From NCBI RefSeq assembly GCF_946220915.1, contig NZ_CAMIHH010000005.1, positions 1 to 64,000 of the forward strand: a stretch of DNA of 64,000 nt. Direction: 5' to 3'. Numbering within the stretch: position 1 is the stretch's first letter; the number at the start of each line of letters is the position of its first letter. Shown in pieces: positions 1-7,250 of the stretch. A model generated the notes under the pieces. It did no database searches and was not told the origin of the DNA. It saw nothing but the letters and a program-made list of their open reading frames with translations. A program made the translations under genes and the position numbers. This stretch comes from an uncultured Flavobacterium sp. GTDB taxonomy: Bacteria; Bacteroidota; Bacteroidia; Flavobacteriales; Flavobacteriaceae.

Positions 1-110
1 GTTTCATAGTTTTCCTTTATGTTCCAATCAATTAAGCCAATAATATGATTTGCCTATAGTTGCATAGATAACAAGTTTACTTAATCTTAAATATATCTTA
101 AAATCAAGGG

Positions 111-118
111 TATGTTTG
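111..118 (+). promoter_or_regulatory. Candidate -7 promoter element for the first secreted protein
   Basis: TATGTTTG matches the Bacteroidetes sigma-A -7 consensus TAnnTTTG and lies 46 nt before the ATG at 165. No clear -33 TTTG element is visible at the usual spacing, so support is from the -7 box and position only. Confidence 0.35.
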
Positions 119-164
119 CATCAGAAAGTTAACAAAAAATTAAGATTAAGACCTCCGAACAAAA

Positions 165-3100
165 ATGAAAACACTACCATTTTATTTAGTACTACTATTG
201 CTTCCTGCACTTGGTTTCAGCCAGGGAGAATTAGTAAAATGGACTGGCGTAATAAACAGCCAGCCTTCCACTGCACCTACAGTAGTAGCCAACTATATTG
301 CTGCAGATGCATTTGCAGCAAGCAGCAATGTTAATCTAACTGCAAACTGGCAGGGCTTTGAAACCTCAGGATGGGGTGACGGTGCTACCGTGGCAGATTA
401 TTCTAAATATTACCAAATGAGCGTAAGGCCTACAACAGGGGCCTCGATGACTGTAACCAAGATAAGGTTCAAATACCAGGGCGAATATAAAAGGTTTGAA
501 GTACGCTATGCTAAAAATGCCGGATTTACAGGTTCTGTATCACTGGGCGTAACCAACCCTGCAATATCTACAAATACAGGTACACAGAAAGACCTTAATG
601 TAAATATCCCTGTGCTTGCCGGTGAGCGTCTTTATGTAAGGGTATATGTATATGACAGGGCAGGAAATACAACATGGAGGATACTTCATACCAATGGCGA
701 CCATGTGCCCCCAACCATCATTGGTACTGTAACCGCACCACAGCCGCTATCGGGCACTTATACAATTGGCCAGGCGCTTAGCAATGATTTTAAAACGATA
801 TCCGATGCCGCTGCTGCCGTGAACAGCATAGGTGTAAAAGGAGCGGTAACTTTCCTGCTAAATGATGCGGTGTATAACAACACACTTGGCGAGAACTTCC
901 CTATAACCTTTAACCAGTTTGCAGGAACAAGCGCAGCCAACACGGTAACCATCCGTCCGAACACAGGAGTTAATGCAAGGATTGATGCATTCAATGCAAA
1001 TGGTACAGTGCCCGTACAGGCGGTATTTAAAATGAACGGTGCCGACAACATTGTCATCGACGGAAGCAACATTGCAGGAGGTACAGGTAAAAACCTTATC
1101 ATTGACAATAACGGCCAGCTTACTTATACCAACCGTTCGGTCATTTACCTTGCGAGCCCAACAAGCTCAAACGCTCCTGAAAACGTAACGATCAGGAATA
1201 CCGTACTCCAGCAGAGCTACACTAACGGCGACAGTTTTTTTACCATGGGTGTTTATGTTGGCCAGGATACTTCGGCAAACAGCAGCCTTAACATAGGTAC
1301 TGCCGCAGCGAAAGTGAAAAACCTTACTGTGAGCAACGTAACTTTCCTTAACGTGAAAGAAGGTGTTTACATACTTGATAATAATGCAACATCATCGGCT
1401 CTTCAAAATGTTGTGGTTGAAAAGAGCATCTTTGGTGGTGCGACGAACGAAGAAAGGACCATTACGGCAATATACATGTCAAACCTAAATGGTTTCACGA
1501 TTGCTAAAAATACAATAACCGGTGTATTCAGGAACCACAATAATGGCGACCTTGGTTTTGCAGGCATACAAATTGCGGGCAACAGTACAAATGGTACGAT
1601 TGCTGCCAACAACTTGTCCCAAATAGAAAAAACAGTGGCAAACGGTGTAGGTATAGCGGGTATCAACCTGTCTTCTACATCAACAAATACAAATATTACA
1701 GTAGTAAACAATTTTATACTTGATGTAATAGGCCCGGGCAATGGCGGAGAGAACCAGAATGGCTTTGGTATTGGCATCTTTTCAGGAAGGGGCTACAAAC
1801 TATACCATAACACTGTAAAGCTTTCAAAAAAACAATACAACAACGCAGGGATATCTGCAGCGCTTTTCATTGAGAACAACGTACTGAACCTTGATGTAAG
1901 GAACAACATGTTCATAAATACACAGCCAGTCAACGGTGCACGTTTTGCCATCTATGTGGCAGCATCAGGGCAGACTACTTTTGCAACGCTGAACAACAAC
2001 AATTACTATTCTGTAGACAAAATGGGCAGCATAGGAAGTTTTTATACCGTAGCCAACATCAAAACATTTGCCCAGTGGAAAGCAGCAACAGGTAAAGACG
2101 GTGCTTCAACTACCATCATGCCAACGTTTGTGTCATCGGAAGACCTGCACCTTGCGCCGTTTGCAGTTGCCAACATGAGTATCAATGCAGGCCAGGCGCT
2201 TAACATTGCAAACGACATTGATGGTGATTCAAGGAGCCTTACAGCGCCTTATGTAGGAGCCGACGAGTTTGGCAGTACCGGTTGCCAGTATGCTACAACC
2301 TATAATGCAGACGGTACATGGTCCAACGGTTTCCCTGACAGCAGCAAGGCAGTCATCATCAATGGCACCTTTGCCCCGACTACCGATATTGAAGCATGCT
2401 CGCTAACTGTTACAGCAACAGGCTCTATAATAATGCCTGTAGGTAAGAACCTGTTTGTGGTAAACCAGATCGATATTGCACAGGGTGGGGTGCTGGTAAT
2501 GAACAGCAACAGTGACCTTGTACAAATCAACAATGTATCCAACACAGGTACGGCAACCATCAAGAGGCACAGTTCACTTATAAAAAGGCTTGACTATACC
2601 TTGTGGTCGTCTCCCGTAACAGGCGCACAGACACTGCTTGAGTTCTCGCCAATGACATTGCCAAACCGTTTTTACACGTATAACACACATAGCAATTTGT
2701 ATTCTGCGGTTGGTTCGCCGTCAACAACAACGTTCGCCCTTGCAAAAGGATACCTTATCCGCACGCCAAATGATCACCCGGCGAACGTACCTACGGTAGT
2801 GAATGGTGTATTCTCGGGAACGCCAAACAATGGCACGATCACTTTCCCGATGGCTTATGAAGGGCCTGAGAATGGCTACAACGCGGTAGGGAACCCATAT
2901 CCTTCGCCAATAAACGTTGCCGACTTTATTGATGCAAACAGTAATAACATCGTGGGTACGCTTTGGTTCTGGAGGAAAACAAACGATACGACAAAATCAA
3001 GCTACTCTACACTGACAAAATTTGCTTATGCTGCAAACAGTGCCCCGGGAGGTGAAAACCAGTATGCTGTTGACCCCCACGGCGTACTTAACACCGGGCA

Positions 3101-3890
3101 AGGTTTCATTGTAAAAGCAAAAAGCGCTTCCAACCTTGTGTTTACAAACAAGATGCGTAAGGCAAACAGCTCTGACCAGTTCTTCAGGTCAGCACAGGAC
3201 AACGAAGGAACTGAAGCAGAGGCCTCAAGGATATGGCTTAACGTAACAGCAGAGGGTGATGTGTTTACACAAACCGTTGTTGGCTACACAAGCGAAGCCA
3301 CACTTGACATTGACAATGGCATAGACGGAGAATCTTTTGTAGATGGCGATGTTAACCTGTACTCGATCGCTGCTGAAAAAACACTGGCTATACAGGGCCG
3401 CCCTGAGTTTACTGCCGAAGATGTGGTGCCTATGGGCTTCAAGACTGCAACTGCGGGTACATTTGTACTTTCAATCGACCATATGGATGGTATCTTCCTT
3501 GGCAGCCAGGCGGTATTTATAAAAGATAACCTAACCGGTGCGGTGCATAACCTTAAGAACGGCAGTTATACATTTACATCAGAGATTGGCACATTTGACA
3601 CACGTTTCGAGATTGTATATGCAGATGCGGCCCTTGGAACAGACAACCCTGTAGTTGCGCCTTCGCAAGTGGTTATCTTCCAGAATGCGAAACAGGTAAC
3701 TGTAACATCGCCTGAAATAATCAAGTCTGTTGTAGTGTACGACCTGCTTGGAAAAGTGATCTATGTAAATAACAACGTAAATGCACAGGACCTTATAACG
3801 ACATCGCTTCCTGCAGAACACCAGGTAGTGATCGTGAAAGCCACACTGGAAAACCAGCAGGTAATCAACAAAAAGGTACTTGTGAACTAA
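165..3890 (+). CDS. Secreted T9SS type C sorting-domain protein with beta-helix-like repeats (1241 aa)
   Basis: A predicted signal peptide (residues 1-19, ending before FSQGE) marks export across the inner membrane. Residues about 190-700 are rich in Asn/Thr/Gly with recurrent NNxxxxxx and VVNNFI-type strands, as in parallel beta-helix surface proteins. Residues about 800-1241 form a long C-terminal module (starting near RLDYTLWSSP) ending in KSVVVYDLLGKVIY and a basic tail, the pattern annotated in Flavobacterium as T9SS sorting signal type C. The same module ends the 2952-aa protein at 8384-17242. The predicted role is a cell-surface or released protein; the ligand or substrate is unknown and no catalytic motif is visible. 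The ATG at 165 is chosen because the signal peptide begins directly there. A terminator follows at 3943. Confidence 0.85.
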   Translation: MKTLPFYLVLLLLPALGFSQGELVKWTGVINSQPSTAPTVVANYIAADAFAASSNVNLTANWQGFETSGWGDGATVADYSKYYQMSVRPTTGASMTVTKIRFKYQGEYKRFEVRYAKNAGFTGSVSLGVTNPAISTNTGTQKDLNVNIPVLAGERLYVRVYVYDRAGNTTWRILHTNGDHVPPTIIGTVTAPQPLSGTYTIGQALSNDFKTISDAAAAVNSIGVKGAVTFLLNDAVYNNTLGENFPITFNQFAGTSAANTVTIRPNTGVNARIDAFNANGTVPVQAVFKMNGADNIVIDGSNIAGGTGKNLIIDNNGQLTYTNRSVIYLASPTSSNAPENVTIRNTVLQQSYTNGDSFFTMGVYVGQDTSANSSLNIGTAAAKVKNLTVSNVTFLNVKEGVYILDNNATSSALQNVVVEKSIFGGATNEERTITAIYMSNLNGFTIAKNTITGVFRNHNNGDLGFAGIQIAGNSTNGTIAANNLSQIEKTVANGVGIAGINLSSTSTNTNITVVNNFILDVIGPGNGGENQNGFGIGIFSGRGYKLYHNTVKLSKKQYNNAGISAALFIENNVLNLDVRNNMFINTQPVNGARFAIYVAASGQTTFATLNNNNYYSVDKMGSIGSFYTVANIKTFAQWKAATGKDGASTTIMPTFVSSEDLHLAPFAVANMSINAGQALNIANDIDGDSRSLTAPYVGADEFGSTGCQYATTYNADGTWSNGFPDSSKAVIINGTFAPTTDIEACSLTVTATGSIIMPVGKNLFVVNQIDIAQGGVLVMNSNSDLVQINNVSNTGTATIKRHSSLIKRLDYTLWSSPVTGAQTLLEFSPMTLPNRFYTYNTHSNLYSAVGSPSTTTFALAKGYLIRTPNDHPANVPTVVNGVFSGTPNNGTITFPMAYEGPENGYNAVGNPYPSPINVADFIDANSNNIVGTLWFWRKTNDTTKSSYSTLTKFAYAANSAPGGENQYAVDPHGVLNTGQGFIVKAKSASNLVFTNKMRKANSSDQFFRSAQDNEGTEAEASRIWLNVTAEGDVFTQTVVGYTSEATLDIDNGIDGESFVDGDVNLYSIAAEKTLAIQGRPEFTAEDVVPMGFKTATAGTFVLSIDHMDGIFLGSQAVFIKDNLTGAVHNLKNGSYTFTSEIGTFDTRFEIVYADAALGTDNPVVAPSQVVIFQNAKQVTVTSPEIIKSVVVYDLLGKVIYVNNNVNAQDLITTSLPAEHQVVIVKATLENQQVINKKVLVN

Positions 3891-3942
3891 GAAAAGATAA
3901 AAATTGGTAGTTTTTATAAATTGGTTGGTTTGTTTTGAAAAT

Positions 3943-3978
3943 CCCTCGCAGCACGTTTCTGCGGGGGGTTTTCTTTTT
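3943..3978 (+). terminator. Rho-independent terminator after the first secreted protein
   Basis: CCCTCGCAG pairs with CTGCGGGGG (one G-U) around a 7-nt loop and is followed by a T-rich run. It lies 52 nt after the stop codon at 3890. Confidence 0.75.
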
Positions 3979-4014
3979 ATACTGAATCGGCAATACGATT
4001 GAAACATATTGGTG

Positions 4015-4170
4015 ATTTTTACCACAAAGTGCGCAAAGATTTACACAAGGTTCACAATGAACGCCGCCAAAAGGCGGGAGGACACAAAGCTTTGTGTCCT
4101 TTCAGCGTAAAGATTTTATCATTTCTGCTTCGTGTTCCTGGTGAAAAACCTGTTGTCCTTTGTGGTAGAA
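4015..4170. repeat. Intergenic inverted-repeat element with nested 20-bp perfect palindrome
   Basis: The outer arms are ACCACAAAG at 4021-4029 and its complement CTTTGTGGT at 4158-4166. Inside sits the perfect palindrome GGACACAAAGCTTTGTGTCC at 4080-4099, and a CGCC/GGCG pair at about 4062-4077. It looks like a non-coding dispersed repeat of the kind common between flavobacterial genes. Confidence 0.6.
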
Positions 4171-4233
4171 ATCTTTGAAGTAAGTCTTGTAAACACTAAT
4201 ATCTCGAAGATCTTGCAGGCTATTACAAACACT

Positions 4234-4272
4234 AACCTGAAAAATGCTTAAACCGGATCGGTTTTTTAGGTT
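4234..4272 (+). terminator. Orphan terminator-like hairpin
   Basis: An outer stem AACCT/AGGTT encloses AAACCG-GAT-CGGTTT followed by T residues. No gene ends just before it on the plus strand, since the upstream gene already has its own terminator, so it may be a relic or a regulatory hairpin ahead of the small gene at 4317. Confidence 0.35.
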
Positions 4273-4292
4273 AGCGGCTTTGGAAATTCGTT

Positions 4293-4300
4293 TATATTTG
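4293..4300 (+). promoter_or_regulatory. Candidate -7 element for the small gene at 4317
   Basis: TATATTTG matches TAnnTTTG and lies 16 nt before the TTG start at 4317, supporting both expression and the unusual start codon. Confidence 0.4.
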
Positions 4301-4316
4301 AAGATTATACTTCACT

Positions 4317-4647
4317 TTGAAATACTTAGTTGTTGACGGCTGCTTTGGCAGTACAGGTATAAAAGATAAATATAACGGAGGAGATCTTTATCCGGTCGAT
4401 TTAGGATTGGGTGCTGAAATTACAGCCCAGATCGGATCGTGGGTATCAGGATATGAAAACGAGCATTTTAATGGATTCAAAGACAAGAATCATATTGCAG
4501 AACTTGATTCCGAAGAAGGAGAAATTGCGAAAGAAATCAAGAAGCAAATTAGCAGATGTATAGTTGGAATATTTTCGTGCGGGACTATCGGAACTGGGGC
4601 TGCATAATCAATTTGTCCCGAGAGTGGCTATATTAAAGCAAGTATAG
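4317..4647 (+). pseudogene. Small hypothetical gene, apparently frameshifted near 4563-4567
   Basis: From the TTG at 4317 the open frame runs 96 codons to a TAA at 4607. The first 80 or so residues look genuine (KYLVVDGCFGSTGIKDKYNGG, PVDLGLGAEI, an acidic stretch and a Lys-rich helix). The last 16 residues are Gly/Ala/Thr-rich and do not resemble the rest. In another frame the same DNA reads LEYFRAGLSELGLHNQF then VPRVAILKQV and stops at TAG 4645-4647, which looks like the natural amphipathic C-terminus. A one-base indel around ATAGTTGGA (about 4563-4567) would join the two, giving a protein of about 109 residues. I do not recognise a characterised family. It could be a pseudogene, a sequencing error or, less likely, programmed frameshifting. 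No in-frame ATG near the start is present. Confidence 0.55.
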
Positions 4648-4651
4648 GCTT

Positions 4652-4684
4652 AAAAAAGAAAAGCGCCCCGTTTCCGGAGCGCTT
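4652..4684 (-). terminator. Terminator of the prs-rplY operon
   Basis: AAGCGC and GCGCTT pair around a loop containing a further CCG/CGG pairing. On the minus strand it is followed by TTTTCTTTTTTA. It begins 22 nt downstream of the rplY stop. Confidence 0.75.
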
Positions 4685-4705
4685 CTTGTATGCTGAAAAG
4701 ATAAA

Positions 4706-5314
4706 TTACTTTTTCTTTCCTTTTGCAGGAGCTTTTGCAGCCTTTGCAGCTTCTTGTGCAGCTTTCATAGCAGCACGTGAAATCCTCACCTGGGCAACCA
4801 CTGTGTTATCAGGGTTAAGCAGTTTGAAATTTTCTGTAGGAAGCTTGGTTACATAAAGCTTGTTACCCATTTCAAGGTCGGTAATGTCAGCCTCAACATA
4901 GTCAGGAAGGTTAGCAGGAAGCGCACGCACTTTCAGTTTACGCGTATTAAGGCGAAGTACGCCACCGGCCATAACACCTTTAGAGTTACCGATAACTTTT
5001 ACAGGAACCTCCATCGTGATCTCCTTAGTAGGGTCAAGCTGGTAGAAGTCGATGTGAAGTATCTTGTCAGATACCGGGTGGAACTGGATATCCTGAAGGA
5101 TGGCTTCATACGTTTTACCTGCAAGGTCAATTACCACAGTGTGTACGTTTGGAGTGTAAACAAGGCCTTTGAATGCCATTTCTTCTGCATTAAAATGTAC
5201 TGGCTGATCTCCTCCGTATAACACGCAAGGTACCATTCCAGCATTACGTGCCGCACGCGTTGCCGCTTTGCCCACGCTTTCTCTTTCAGATCCTTTGATC
5301 GTAATTGATTTCAT
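4706..5314 (-). CDS. rplY: 50S ribosomal protein L25, CTC/TL5 type
   Basis: The product (202 aa) binds 5S rRNA in the large ribosomal subunit. The N-terminal domain contains the family signature around residues 1-90 ([15 protein letters not shown], then a stretch ending HIDFYQLDP), and a second beta domain at about 95-180 makes it the long CTC/TL5 form rather than the short enterobacterial L25. The C-terminus is an Ala/Lys-rich basic tail ([11 protein letters not shown]). It lies 36 bp downstream of prs on the same strand, a neighbourhood common in Bacteroidetes, so the two are probably co-transcribed from the prs promoter and end at the hairpin at 4652-4684. Confidence 0.95.
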   Translation of the reverse strand: MKSITIKGSERESVGKAATRAARNAGMVPCVLYGGDQPVHFNAEEMAFKGLVYTPNVHTVVIDLAGKTYEAILQDIQFHPVSDKILHIDFYQLDPTKEITMEVPVKVIGNSKGVMAGGVLRLNTRKLKVRALPANLPDYVEADITDLEMGNKLYVTKLPTENFKLLNPDNTVVAQVRISRAAMKAAQEAAKAAKAPAKGKKK

Positions 5315-5350
5315 TTGAAATAATTAATATAGTTAATAAATAAAAAAATT

Positions 5351-6292
5351 CTACTGTAGGAACTTGCTGCTTATCGAGGTATTGTTCTGCACCATGTGCA
5401 TTACCTCGGCAAACAAGCCTGCGCATGTTACTACCCTTATTTTGCCGGTTTCCTTTTTCAGCGGTATGCTGTCGGTCACGATCAGTTCGGATAGCTTTGA
5501 GTTTTCGATCTTTTCATACGCATCGCCCGATAATATGGCATGCGTACAAATCGCCCTAACGCTCAATGCGCCTTTTTCAATCATAAGGTCGGCCGCTTTT
5601 GCCAGCGTTCCGCCCGTATCTATCATGTCGTCTACAAGCACGATGTTCTTTCCTGTCACATCGCCTATAAGTTCCATCGTTTCAATCTTGTTGGCTTCCT
5701 TGCGCTGCTTGTAGCATATTACCACATCGCTACCCAGGAATTTGCTGTAGGCATAAGCCCTTTTCGATCCGCCCATGTCTGGCGAGGCGATCGTGAGGTT
5801 CTCCAGGTTTAGCGACTTGATGTAAGGCACAAATATGGTCGACGCAAACAGGTGGTCTACCGGTTTCTCGAAAAAGCCCTGTATCTGGTCGGCGTGCAGG
5901 TCCATGGTCATGATCCTTGTTGCGCCTGCCGTTTCCAGCAGTTTGGCAACCAGTTTGGCACCTATTGGCACCCTTGGCTTATCCTTCCTGTCCTGCCTTG
6001 CCCAGCCAAAGTAAGGTATCACTGCGGTAATGTGCCTTGCCGAAGCCCTCTTGGCAGCATCGATCATCAGGAGGAGCTCCATAAGGTTGTCCGAACTGGG
6101 AAAGGTAGAGCACACCAGGAACACCCTTAGCCCCCTTATCGATTCCTCGAACGATGGCTGAAACTCGCCGTCACTGTATTTAGAGAACGTAATCTTACCC
6201 AGCTCCACACCATAGCTTTTGGCTATTTCCTCGGCAAGGTAGGTGCTGTTTGAACATGCAAAAATCTTTGCGTCCGGTTCAAAGTACGACAT
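5351..6292 (-). CDS. prs: Ribose-phosphate pyrophosphokinase (PRPP synthetase)
   Basis: This cytosolic enzyme makes PRPP from ribose 5-phosphate and ATP for purine, pyrimidine, NAD, His and Trp synthesis. At 313 aa it has the standard class I length. Visible motifs are the N-terminal SKYSDGEFQPSFEESIRG region, the DLHADQIQGFF flexible/catalytic region, DMGGSKRAYAYSKFLG, and the PRPP-binding loop VLVDDMIDTGGTL near residues 217-229. It is the first gene of an operon with rplY, 36 bp apart, and is preceded by a TAAATTTG promoter box 52 nt upstream. It is transcribed divergently from tRNA-Leu. Confidence 0.97.
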   Translation of the reverse strand: MSYFEPDAKIFACSNSTYLAEEIAKSYGVELGKITFSKYSDGEFQPSFEESIRGLRVFLVCSTFPSSDNLMELLLMIDAAKRASARHITAVIPYFGWARQDRKDKPRVPIGAKLVAKLLETAGATRIMTMDLHADQIQGFFEKPVDHLFASTIFVPYIKSLNLENLTIASPDMGGSKRAYAYSKFLGSDVVICYKQRKEANKIETMELIGDVTGKNIVLVDDMIDTGGTLAKAADLMIEKGALSVRAICTHAILSGDAYEKIENSKLSELIVTDSIPLKKETGKIRVVTCAGLFAEVMHMVQNNTSISSKFLQ

Positions 6293-6343
6293 TTTAATTT
6301 GTTGTTTAGTAGTTAGTTAGTGTTGTGTTGCGTAAACGAGGTG

Positions 6344-6351
6344 CAAATTTA
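6344..6351 (-). promoter_or_regulatory. Candidate -7 element for prs-rplY
   Basis: On the minus strand TAAATTTG matches TAnnTTTG. A TTTA sequence 18 nt further upstream could act as a weak -33 element. It lies about 52 nt before the prs ATG. Confidence 0.45.
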
Positions 6352-6415
6352 GGAATTAAATTTGAGCCGTAAAGTATTTTTGCCTGTATTTTTCCCGAAA
6401 TTAAATTTTTATTTT

Positions 6416-6423
6416 TACATTTG
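6416..6423 (+). promoter_or_regulatory. Candidate -7 element for tRNA-Leu
   Basis: TACATTTG matches TAnnTTTG and ends 16 nt before the first base of the tRNA, the spacing expected for a short 5' leader. Confidence 0.5.
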
Positions 6424-6439
6424 CACCCGTTGATCATTA

Positions 6440-6519
6440 GCCTGGATGGCGGAATTGGTAGACGCGCACGACTCAAACTCGTGTACTTAGGTGTGTGGGT
6501 TCGATTCCCACTCCAGGTA
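6440..6519 (+). tRNA. tRNA-Leu (anticodon CAA)
   Basis: The acceptor stem GCCTGGA pairs with TCCAGGT (first pair G-U), followed by discriminator A at 6519; CCA is not encoded. The D arm contains GAATTGGTAGACGC. The anticodon stem CACGA/TCGTG encloses loop CTCAAAC with anticodon CAA, reading UUG. A short extra arm (TACTTAGGTGT) fits a class II leucine tRNA, and the T arm is GTGGG-TTCGATT-CCCAC. Its own promoter and terminator flank it. This is the only complete copy: two 3' fragments of it recur downstream at 6813 and 7177. Confidence 0.93.
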
Positions 6520-6522
6520 CAA

Positions 6523-6549
6523 AGCCTCCCAGTAACGGGGGGCTTTTTA
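6523..6549 (+). terminator. Terminator of tRNA-Leu (array copy 1)
   Basis: AGCCTCCC pairs with GGGGGGCT (one G-U) around AGTAAC, followed by TTTTTAATTTT. It begins 3 nt after the tRNA. Confidence 0.85.
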
Positions 6550-6561
6550 ATTTTACATGCT

Positions 6562-6834
6562 ATGTACTATGTCTATGCAATTTCGAGCCTTAACCGCAAT
6601 TACATTTATGTTGGCCTTACAGGTAATATTGAAAGGCGGCTTAATGAACATAATTCAGGCAAAAACAGGACTACTAAGCCCTATAGGCCTTTTTTGCTCA
6701 TTTTTACACAAATTTGCCCGACAAGGGAAGAGGCAAGGAAACTTGAAGTGTATTATAAGTCTGGTATCGGGAAAGAAAAACTCAGGCAAATAAGGAATGC
6801 TCAAAATGATATCGACTCAAACTCGTGTACTTAG
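6562..6834 (+). CDS. GIY-YIG nuclease family protein, copy A (90 aa)
   Basis: This is a single-domain member of the GIY-YIG family (UPF0213/YhbQ-like). The two signature strands are YVY at residues 3-5 and YVG at 16-18, followed by ERRLNEHN (Arg25/26 and His30) and a probable metal-ligand Glu in TREEARKLE (about E57). The ATG at 6562 is chosen because the domain begins immediately there; a longer open frame upstream only reads through the tRNA. Residues 85-90 (DSNSCT) and the stop TAG are encoded by the duplicated tRNA-Leu fragment that starts at 6813, so the gene and the tRNA relic are fused. It is identical to copy B. The known family chemistry is DNA cleavage; activity and target here are not demonstrated. 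Confidence 0.85.
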   Translation: MYYVYAISSLNRNYIYVGLTGNIERRLNEHNSGKNRTTKPYRPFLLIFTQICPTREEARKLEVYYKSGIGKEKLRQIRNAQNDIDSNSCT

Positions 6835-6883
6835 GTGTGTGGGTTCGACCTGCCTGCCGGCAGGCAGGTTACCACTCCAGGTA
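6813..6883 (+). pseudogene. tRNA-Leu 3'-half fragment, copy 2, with T-loop palindrome
   Basis: The sequence matches tRNA-Leu from the 5' strand of the anticodon stem to the discriminator base. The 20-bp perfect palindrome CCTGCCTGCCGGCAGGCAGG (6849-6868) is inserted between TTCGA and TT of the T-loop, and one T-stem base is changed (ACCACTCC for CCCACTCC). It lacks the D arm and 5' acceptor strand, so it cannot make a tRNA. Its first 22 bases encode the end of GIY-YIG copy A. Confidence 0.9.
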
Positions 6884-6886
6884 CAA

Positions 6887-6913
6887 AGCCTCCCGGAAAC
6901 GGGGGGCTTTTTA
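6887..6913 (+). terminator. Terminator, array copy 2
   Basis: This is the same hairpin as at 6523, 364 bp downstream, with loop GGAAAC instead of AGTAAC and the same T-rich tail. Confidence 0.75.
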
Positions 6914-6925
6914 ATTTTACATGCT

Positions 6926-7198
6926 ATGTACTATGTCTATGCAATTTCGAGCCTTAACCGCAATTACATTTATGTTGGCCTTACAGGTAATATTGAAAGG
7001 CGGCTTAATGAACATAATTCAGGCAAAAACAGGACTACTAAGCCCTATAGGCCTTTTTTGCTCATTTTTACACAAATTTGCCCGACAAGGGAAGAGGCAA
7101 GGAAACTTGAAGTGTATTATAAGTCTGGTATCGGGAAAGAAAAACTCAGGCAAATAAGGAATGCTCAAAATGATATCGACTCAAACTCGTGTACTTAG
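6926..7198 (+). CDS. GIY-YIG nuclease family protein, copy B (90 aa)
   Basis: It is a duplicate of copy A, exactly 364 bp downstream; the 273-bp reading frame appears identical base for base, pointing to very recent duplication or ongoing recombination between copies. It carries the same YVY...YVG signature, Arg/His motif and Glu, and again the last six codons and the TAG stop come from a tRNA-Leu fragment (copy 3, starting at 7177). It is flanked by identical terminators on both sides, so any transcript would have to start within about 20 bp of the gene or read through the terminator. Confidence 0.85.
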   Translation: MYYVYAISSLNRNYIYVGLTGNIERRLNEHNSGKNRTTKPYRPFLLIFTQICPTREEARKLEVYYKSGIGKEKLRQIRNAQNDIDSNSCT

Positions 7199-7247
7199 GT
7201 GTGTGGGTTCGACCTGCCTGCCGGTAGGCAGGTTCCCACTCCAGGTA
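7177..7247 (+). pseudogene. tRNA-Leu 3'-half fragment, copy 3, with T-loop palindrome
   Basis: It has the same boundaries as copy 2. The T-loop insert at 7213-7232 is CCTGCCTGCCGGTAGGCAGG, one base off a perfect palindrome, while the T stem (TTCCCACTCC) matches the intact tRNA. The DNA after its terminator diverges from the other copies, so the array ends here. Confidence 0.9.
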
Positions 7248-7250
7248 CAA

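Larger units (their letters stand above)
3979..4292. other. Repeat-rich intergenic stretch without a recognisable gene
   Basis: This stretch holds a large imperfect inverted repeat (4015-4170) and an isolated terminator-like hairpin (4234-4272). I see no credible coding frame. A long minus-strand frame covering 3579-4025 runs through the terminator and is the shadow of the upstream gene. Confidence 0.6.

Noticed and set aside
3579..4025. 148-codon minus-strand frame at the end of the first secreted protein
   Set aside because: It runs through the terminator hairpin and the end of a well-supported gene; composition is not protein-like.
6421..6561. Extended N-terminus of the first GIY-YIG frame across the tRNA
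   Set aside because: The upstream codons are simply the tRNA and its terminator read as protein; the domain begins at the ATG at 6562.
6557..6793. 78-codon frame overlapping GIY-YIG copy A in another frame (repeated at 6921-7157)
   Set aside because: Only a frame shadow of the GIY-YIG genes, repeated because the DNA is duplicated.
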